From positions 124,001 to 188,000 of the forward strand of contig JACKNM010000011.1 in NCBI GenBank assembly GCA_024234875.1: a stretch of DNA of 64,000 nt. Reading direction: 5' to 3'. Below the pieces are notes generated by a model. It saw nothing but the letters and a program-made list of their open reading frames with translations. It did no database searches and was not told the origin of the DNA. Position numbers and translations under genes: made by a program. Shown here piece by piece: positions 60,007 to 64,000 of the stretch. The stretch is from Ectothiorhodospiraceae bacterium. Its GTDB lineage: Bacteria > Pseudomonadota > Gammaproteobacteria > HK1. The stretch's first letter is position 1. Each line of letters begins with the position of its first letter.

Positions 60007-60206
60007 GGACCAACTTATGCTCTTGAATCGGCGAGAAATTCTTGTAGGCCGAGCCACCTTGACCGCGAGCTTCTGGTGACGTTCGGCTCGAAAGCCCGAA
60101 GGCGCGGGGCTCCGGCTGGCCCGAGAACCATGCCTGCGTCGCCGAGGCAGCGTGCAAGCGGAATCCTCGCAGAAACAACGAGATGACTTGGTCCGACCCC
60201 GATTCG
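59997..60206. mobile_element. MITE/REP-like element with about 30-bp inverted ends
   Basis: The left end CGAAGCGGGGTCGGACCAA (59997-60015) and right end TTGGTCCGACCCCGATTCG (60188-60206) are inverted repeats matching at 18 of 19 positions. Similarity extends inwards about 12 bp more. The 210-bp unit encodes no transposase. GGGGTCGGACCA-type motifs are frequent in REP/RAYT-associated repeats (general knowledge, not checked). Confidence 0.6.
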
Positions 60207-60227
60207 TTACCATTGCGCGCGTGGCGG

Positions 60228-62195
60228 ATGGATTCGTGCATGGGCGGGACGGCGTCGTCGGAGACCAGACGCGGCGCGCGGCGGCGCGGGCGGTCGCTCG
60301 CGCTCGCCGCGGCGACGATCGCGGCTGGCGCGTTCGCCCTGGTGCTCGGGCTGCGGACCACCGGGGTGCTCGAGCCGCTCGAGCTCGAGGCGCACGATGC
60401 GGCGACCCGCCTGGTCTCGATGCCTTCCGCCGACAGCCAGGTCGCGCTGGTCCTGGTCGAGGAGTCCGACATCCGTGCGCTCGGCCGCTGGCCGATTCCG
60501 GATGGCGTGCTCGCCGAGGTACTGCAGCGGGCCCTCGATGCTGGCGCGGTGGCGGTCGGGCTCGACATCTACCGTGACGTCGCAGTGCCCCCGGGGCACC
60601 TGGAGCTCGACGCCCTGCTCGAGCGCGAGGCCCGGATCGTCGCCGCCTACAAGTTCGCCGACGAGGCGACGATCGGCGTCTCGCCGCCTCGGGTGCTCGC
60701 CAGCTCCGACCGCACCGGCTTCAGCGACGTGGTCATCGACCCCGACGGTACGGTCCGCCGCGGTCTGCTGTTCCTCTCGCGTGACGACGAGGTCGGGTGG
60801 TCGCTCGCACTGCGACTCGCGCTGCGCGCGCTCGCAGCCCGCGGAATCGGCCCCACGCCAGACGCGGACCATCCGCAGCATCTGCGGCTCGGACCGACCA
60901 CCATCACCCCGTTCGAGCCCGACGACGGTGGTTACGTCAGGGCCGATGCCGCCGGCTATCAATTCCTGCCCAGTCTGCATCGTGTGCCTGCGAGGCTCGA
61001 ATCGGTCACCCTCGGCGCACTGCTCGCCGGCACTGCGCCGAGCGATGTGCTGCGCGATCGGGTGGTGCTGGTCGGGGTCGCGGCCGAGAGCGTCAAGGAC
61101 CTCTTCTACACTCCGCACAGCCGCGCGCGGCCAACCGCGCCGCAAGTCCACGGCGTGGAGTTGCATGCGCTGCTGATCGACCAGCTCGTGCGCTACGGAA
61201 CTGGCGAGGCGCGGCCGCTGCGAGTGGCTGCGCAGTGGGGCGAGGTCGCCTGGCTGGCCGCATGGTGCCTGCTCGGCACGGTGGCGGGCTTGCTCGCACG
61301 CGGCGCGGCGCGAGTGGCGCTGATCGCGCTCGCAGGCCTCGCGGTGCTCGCCGGGATCACCGCCGGAAGTCTCGCCCTCGACCTCTGGTTGCCGTCGGTG
61401 CCCGCAGCGCTCGGCTGGGTCGCGAGCCTCGGCACCACCACCGGTCTGGTGGCCGGGCGTGAGCGCCGCGCGCGCGCCCGCCTGATGGATCTCTTCGGTC
61501 GCCACGTCTCGCCCGAGGTGGCGCGCGCGCTGTGGGACCGTCGAGACGTGCTGCTCGAGGGGGGACGGCCGCCACCGGAGAGTGTGGTGGCGACGGTGAT
61601 GTTCACCGACCTCCAGGGCTTCACCACCACCGCCGAGGGGATGAGCCCGCCGGAGCTGGTGGCCTGGCTGGACCGCTACTTCGAGGCCATGGTGCCCGCG
61701 GTGTTCGCGCACCGGGGGGTGGTGTTGCGGTTCTTCGGCGATGCGCTGCTGGCGGCGTTCGGCCTGCCGTTTCCGAGCACCACCGAGGCGGAGCGGGATC
61801 GCGATGCGGTGGCCGCGGTCGACTGCGCGCTGGAGATGCAGGACCGGGTCGCCGCGCTCAATCGCGAGCTGATCGCGGCCGGCCGCGCGCCGGTCGGAAT
61901 GCGTGTCGGGATCCTCACCGGCGAGATGGTGGCGGGCAGCGTCGGGATGTCACGGCGGCTCGAGTACACGGTGCACGGCGACGCGGTGAACTCCGCCGCG
62001 CGGCTCGAGAGCCACGATCGTGGCTCCTTCGTGCCGGAGCCGGGGCGCCCGTGCCGAATTCTGATCGGCGAGCCGACGCGGGAGCGACTCGGCGACGCCT
62101 ATCTGCTGGAGGCGGCCGGCGACTTACAGGTCAAGGGCAAGCGCCGGGCCCTGCGTGCGTGGCGGGTGATGGGCCGTCGGGCCGAGGACGCGTGA
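60228..62195 (+). CDS. CHASE2-domain class III adenylate/guanylate cyclase
   Basis: The ATG at 60228 is chosen because an earlier one (60183) lies within the MITE. The 655-residue product has a transmembrane helix (about 22-42), an extracytoplasmic CHASE2 domain (VALVLVEESDIRALGRWPIP to GVAAESVKDLFYTPHSRARP), three further membrane helices (about 325-400), and a cyclase domain. Metal-binding Asp residues lie in VMFTDLQGFTT and RFFGDALLAAFG. Transition-state Asn and Arg are in NSAARLES. The base-selecting Lys of adenylate cyclases is Arg here (VVLRFFGD), so nucleotide preference is uncertain. Confidence 0.88.
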   Translation: MDSCMGGTASSETRRGARRRGRSLALAAATIAAGAFALVLGLRTTGVLEPLELEAHDAATRLVSMPSADSQVALVLVEESDIRALGRWPIPDGVLAEVLQRALDAGAVAVGLDIYRDVAVPPGHLELDALLEREARIVAAYKFADEATIGVSPPRVLASSDRTGFSDVVIDPDGTVRRGLLFLSRDDEVGWSLALRLALRALAARGIGPTPDADHPQHLRLGPTTITPFEPDDGGYVRADAAGYQFLPSLHRVPARLESVTLGALLAGTAPSDVLRDRVVLVGVAAESVKDLFYTPHSRARPTAPQVHGVELHALLIDQLVRYGTGEARPLRVAAQWGEVAWLAAWCLLGTVAGLLARGAARVALIALAGLAVLAGITAGSLALDLWLPSVPAALGWVASLGTTTGLVAGRERRARARLMDLFGRHVSPEVARALWDRRDVLLEGGRPPPESVVATVMFTDLQGFTTTAEGMSPPELVAWLDRYFEAMVPAVFAHRGVVLRFFGDALLAAFGLPFPSTTEAERDRDAVAAVDCALEMQDRVAALNRELIAAGRAPVGMRVGILTGEMVAGSVGMSRRLEYTVHGDAVNSAARLESHDRGSFVPEPGRPCRILIGEPTRERLGDAYLLEAAGDLQVKGKRRALRAWRVMGRRAEDA

Positions 62196-62595
62196 ATTCG
62201 CTGCAACTGGCGGCAAGCGGTGCGCCGAGGTCGGCGCCCGCGTCGTATCACACACTGTCGCTCGTCCGTACGGCGGGCGCTGCGCTCGTGCCGATTCTCG
62301 AGAGGAGGAGGTGCGCACCCTCGGCAGAATTCGATGGGTGATGAGGGTTTGGGTCAACATCGACCGCCGAGGGCGCGCACGATCGATAGCGGCAACCGAG
62401 CGCGAAGCTGAAGTCCCCTGCGACAGCTTTCCGATCCATTCAGGAGGAACGACGCCGCGACGAGACGGGCCGGCTCGTCGACGGCTGGTGCCGGGAGATC
62501 CGAACGTTCCCAGAGGCGCTGTGCGGTCGCGCCGACACTCTCGGCATACGACGACCTAGAGAAAGGCGAGTGCACTCGCTCGACGCGCACCTCGT
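62196..62595. other. 400-bp region without a supported gene
   Basis: Only short, motif-free frames are present between the cyclase stop and the decayed sensor fragment. Confidence 0.35.
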
Positions 62596-62980
62596 ACCTT
62601 CGTCGACACGAAGCTCAGACACCGAATCGACATGCTCACCCTCGGCGTGGCACGGCTGCCTGTCGCCGCCAGCGCGTTCATGGCGTATCGGGCCGCCGGT
62701 CAGGCGCTCACGCACTTCGTCGAGGCGCAGATCTCGGCCTCGGCATCGCGTGAGAGCGAGCGCCTCACCGCGTTGGTGGAGGGATGCGTCCACCGACACC
62801 GGCATCTGGAGCCGCCTCGAGGTGATTCAGGACGTGTTGGCCGAGGACGCGGCCGGTGACATCGCCGCGGAGCTCGAGCGACTGGGCGCGCGACACCCGC
62901 TGTTCGGTGAGCTGGTGGTACTCGGCGACCAGGGCACGATCATCGCCGGTGCGCACGACGGGTGGAACGATATGAACGCC
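62596..62980 (+). pseudogene. decayed sensory-domain fragment
   Basis: Two plus-strand frames joined by a shift near 62784 give TFVDTKLRHRIDMLTLGVAR, HFVEAQISASASRESERLTA, then WSRLEVIQDVLAEDAAGDIA and HPLFGELVVLGDQGTIIAGA. The pattern resembles the extracytoplasmic (dCache-type) N-terminus of a chemoreceptor or sensor kinase. It ends where the convergent gene begins. No transmitter or signalling domain follows, so only a fragment remains. Confidence 0.4.
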
Positions 62981-64000
62981 TCACTCGAGCGTGAACCACT
63001 GCACCTCGACGCGTCGGTTGAACTCGCTGTCGTCGCTCGCGGGTTCCTCCCATCCGCGCCCGACCGCCTCGATTCGCGACCGGTCGAGTCCGGGGTAGCG
63101 AGCCGCCAACGCATCGGCGACGGCGACGGCGCGGTCGCGCGAGAGCTGCATCGCCTTCAGCGCCATCGACTGGACGAGCTGCTCGCCGCCCTGCGACCGG
63201 AACTCCGCGACGCGCGCATCGTCGACGTGGCCACGTAGCAGCACCATCGAGCCGGGACTGATCTGGAGGAACCGGTGAATGGTCTCGAAGTACTCGACGT
63301 TCTCCGATGCCGCGGGGTCGAGCGTCGCGTCGTTCGGCTGGAAGAAGAACCGGATGTCCTTGCTCAGCAAGGCGTCGCCTTCGAGGGCGGCGCGGGTGGT
63401 GGTGCGAATCGGCGCGATCGCGATCTTCTCGTCGGACTGATAGCCCTCGGCCGCGAGCGCCTCGAGCCAGCGGGTGTCCACGAAGCGCGACGGGTCCGTC
63501 GGGTTGCGGATGATGGGGCCGTAAGCGAGCACCGAGGATTGGAAGATGCCGCCGAACGAGCCCGCGGCGTCGATGGTCCCGGCGAAGAACGCGGCGTTCT
63601 CCGGCAGGTTGGACAGATGCACCCTGGCGAGCTCGTCGCGGGTCTCGGCCTCGGTCCAACCGAATGCGGCCGCCACCGTGGCGATGCTCGCGTCGGGCTC
63701 GCTGCGCAGTCGTCGATTGCCCTCGAGCAGCCCGTGGACCAGCCCGCGCACGGTGTCCGGCTGGGCCTCGGCGAACCCCTTGTTCACCACCAGGACGTCC
63801 GCGACGACGAGCAGGTTGCGGTTCGAGACCAGCATCTTCGCGCGCCCCGCCGAGCCCTCGATGACCTCGTCGGTTCTCGGTGTCCAGCCGACACATCCGT
63901 TCAGACGCGGTCGTTCCCGTGCGAGCTCGTGGGCGTAGGCGTCGCAGGCGAGAAAGGCGTCCTCGTAGAACACGAGCCCGACCGCGTCCTTGCCCGGCCG
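62981..64000 (-). CDS. solute-binding protein fused to OmpA domain, N-terminus outside window
   Basis: The frame enters from the right edge and ends at 62981, giving 339 visible residues. The first two-thirds resemble an ABC-type substrate-binding lobe: VFYEDAFLACDAYAHELARE, LVSNRNLLVVADVLVVNKGF, GLLEGNRRLRSEPDASIATV. The last third is an OmpA-like peptidoglycan-binding domain: SPGSMVLLRGHVDDARV, RDRAVAVADALAARYPGL and NRRVEVQWFTLE. This architecture is known as phosphate ABC transporter substrate-binding/OmpA family. A periplasmic, wall-attached binding role is inferred. Confidence 0.78.
   Translation of the reverse strand, partial: RPGKDAVGLVFYEDAFLACDAYAHELARERPRLNGCVGWTPRTDEVIEGSAGRAKMLVSNRNLLVVADVLVVNKGFAEAQPDTVRGLVHGLLEGNRRLRSEPDASIATVAAAFGWTEAETRDELARVHLSNLPENAAFFAGTIDAAGSFGGIFQSSVLAYGPIIRNPTDPSRFVDTRWLEALAAEGYQSDEKIAIAPIRTTTRAALEGDALLSKDIRFFFQPNDATLDPAASENVEYFETIHRFLQISPGSMVLLRGHVDDARVAEFRSQGGEQLVQSMALKAMQLSRDRAVAVADALAARYPGLDRSRIEAVGRGWEEPASDDSEFNRRVEVQWFTLE

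Larger units (their letters stand above)
59755..60227. other. divergent intergenic region holding a MITE-like element
   Basis: 473 bp between the giant secreted protein and the cyclase. It contains a 17-bp tandem repeat and a 210-bp element with inverted ends. Any longer start for the cyclase would fall inside the repeat element. Confidence 0.5.

Noticed and set aside
59755..60180. Cyclic-di-GMP riboswitch upstream of the giant surface protein
   Set aside because: A GGCGACGCAGG stretch recalled the GEMM core, but the other conserved parts are absent. The stretch belongs to the MITE-like element.
1..64000. CRISPR array or rRNA operon
   Set aside because: No regularly spaced short repeats and no rRNA-like stretches were seen. 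The repeats present are att, MITE and REP-like.

Overview
The window is G+C-rich chromosomal DNA, most likely from a Gammaproteobacterium: it carries an Rsd/AlgQ-type anti-sigma factor, glcDEF, and an RpfF/RpfC-type DSF signalling locus. The genus cannot be fixed from the sequence.

1-24.7 kb looks like core genome. In order it holds two conserved hypotheticals (the first cut by the window edge), a large orphan hybrid histidine kinase, an alpha/beta hydrolase, O-acetylhomoserine sulfhydrylase, a TPR-SPOR lipoprotein-like secreted protein, Rsd, and a glcD-glcE-glcF-citE-like operon for glycolate oxidation. A peptide-type solute-binding protein follows. Next is a quorum-sensing locus: an RpfF-like DSF synthase (-), a divergent acyl-carrier-protein/ketosynthase pair (+), and an operon (-) of an EAL phosphodiesterase with an RpfC-like hybrid sensor. 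A soluble kinase and a divergent OmpR-type regulator close the block, ending at tRNA-Ser(CGA).

24.7-52 kb is an array of integrated elements in the 3' end of that tRNA. Three further copies of the tRNA 3' part lie at about 39.7, 46.8 and 51.9 kb. Each is flanked by repeated GGTACA pairs that look like integrase arm sites. Element 1 (24.8-39.7 kb) carries a catabolic cargo: a TRAP transporter, a dimethylglycine/sarcosine dehydrogenase, heterotetrameric sarcosine oxidase soxBDAG, and a TetR regulator. It is edged by a decayed TOTE-type primase-helicase, a vapC remnant and a vapBC pair. Elements 2 and 3 (39.7-51.9 kb) are dominated by toxin-antitoxin modules. Seven modules lie on the minus strand between 38.6 and 51.6 kb, one of them (hepT/mntA) with a nonsense codon. 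Mixed among them are an IS110-family transposase, a BREX PglW-like remnant, two copies of an SH3-like repeat protein (one split by an insertion), truncated integrases, a truncated Gfo/Idh gene and a second TOTE fragment. No intact integrase is present, so the array looks immobile.

52-64 kb carries a full Gfo/Idh/MocA oxidoreductase next to the last degenerate att copy, then a giant secreted protein (about 1,880 residues) with a C13-like peptidase domain, cadherin-like folds and thrombospondin type-3 repeats. A divergent CHASE2 adenylate cyclase follows, separated from it by a small MITE-like element. The window ends with a decayed sensor fragment and an incomplete solute-binding/OmpA fusion.

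The most interesting points are the DSF locus with its own ACP and ketosynthase, the loss of the phospho-accepting histidine in the Hpt-like ends of both hybrid kinases, the tandem att array packed with toxin-antitoxin modules, the two complementary TOTE fragments, and the HepT stop codon exactly at the tyrosine that its antitoxin modifies.
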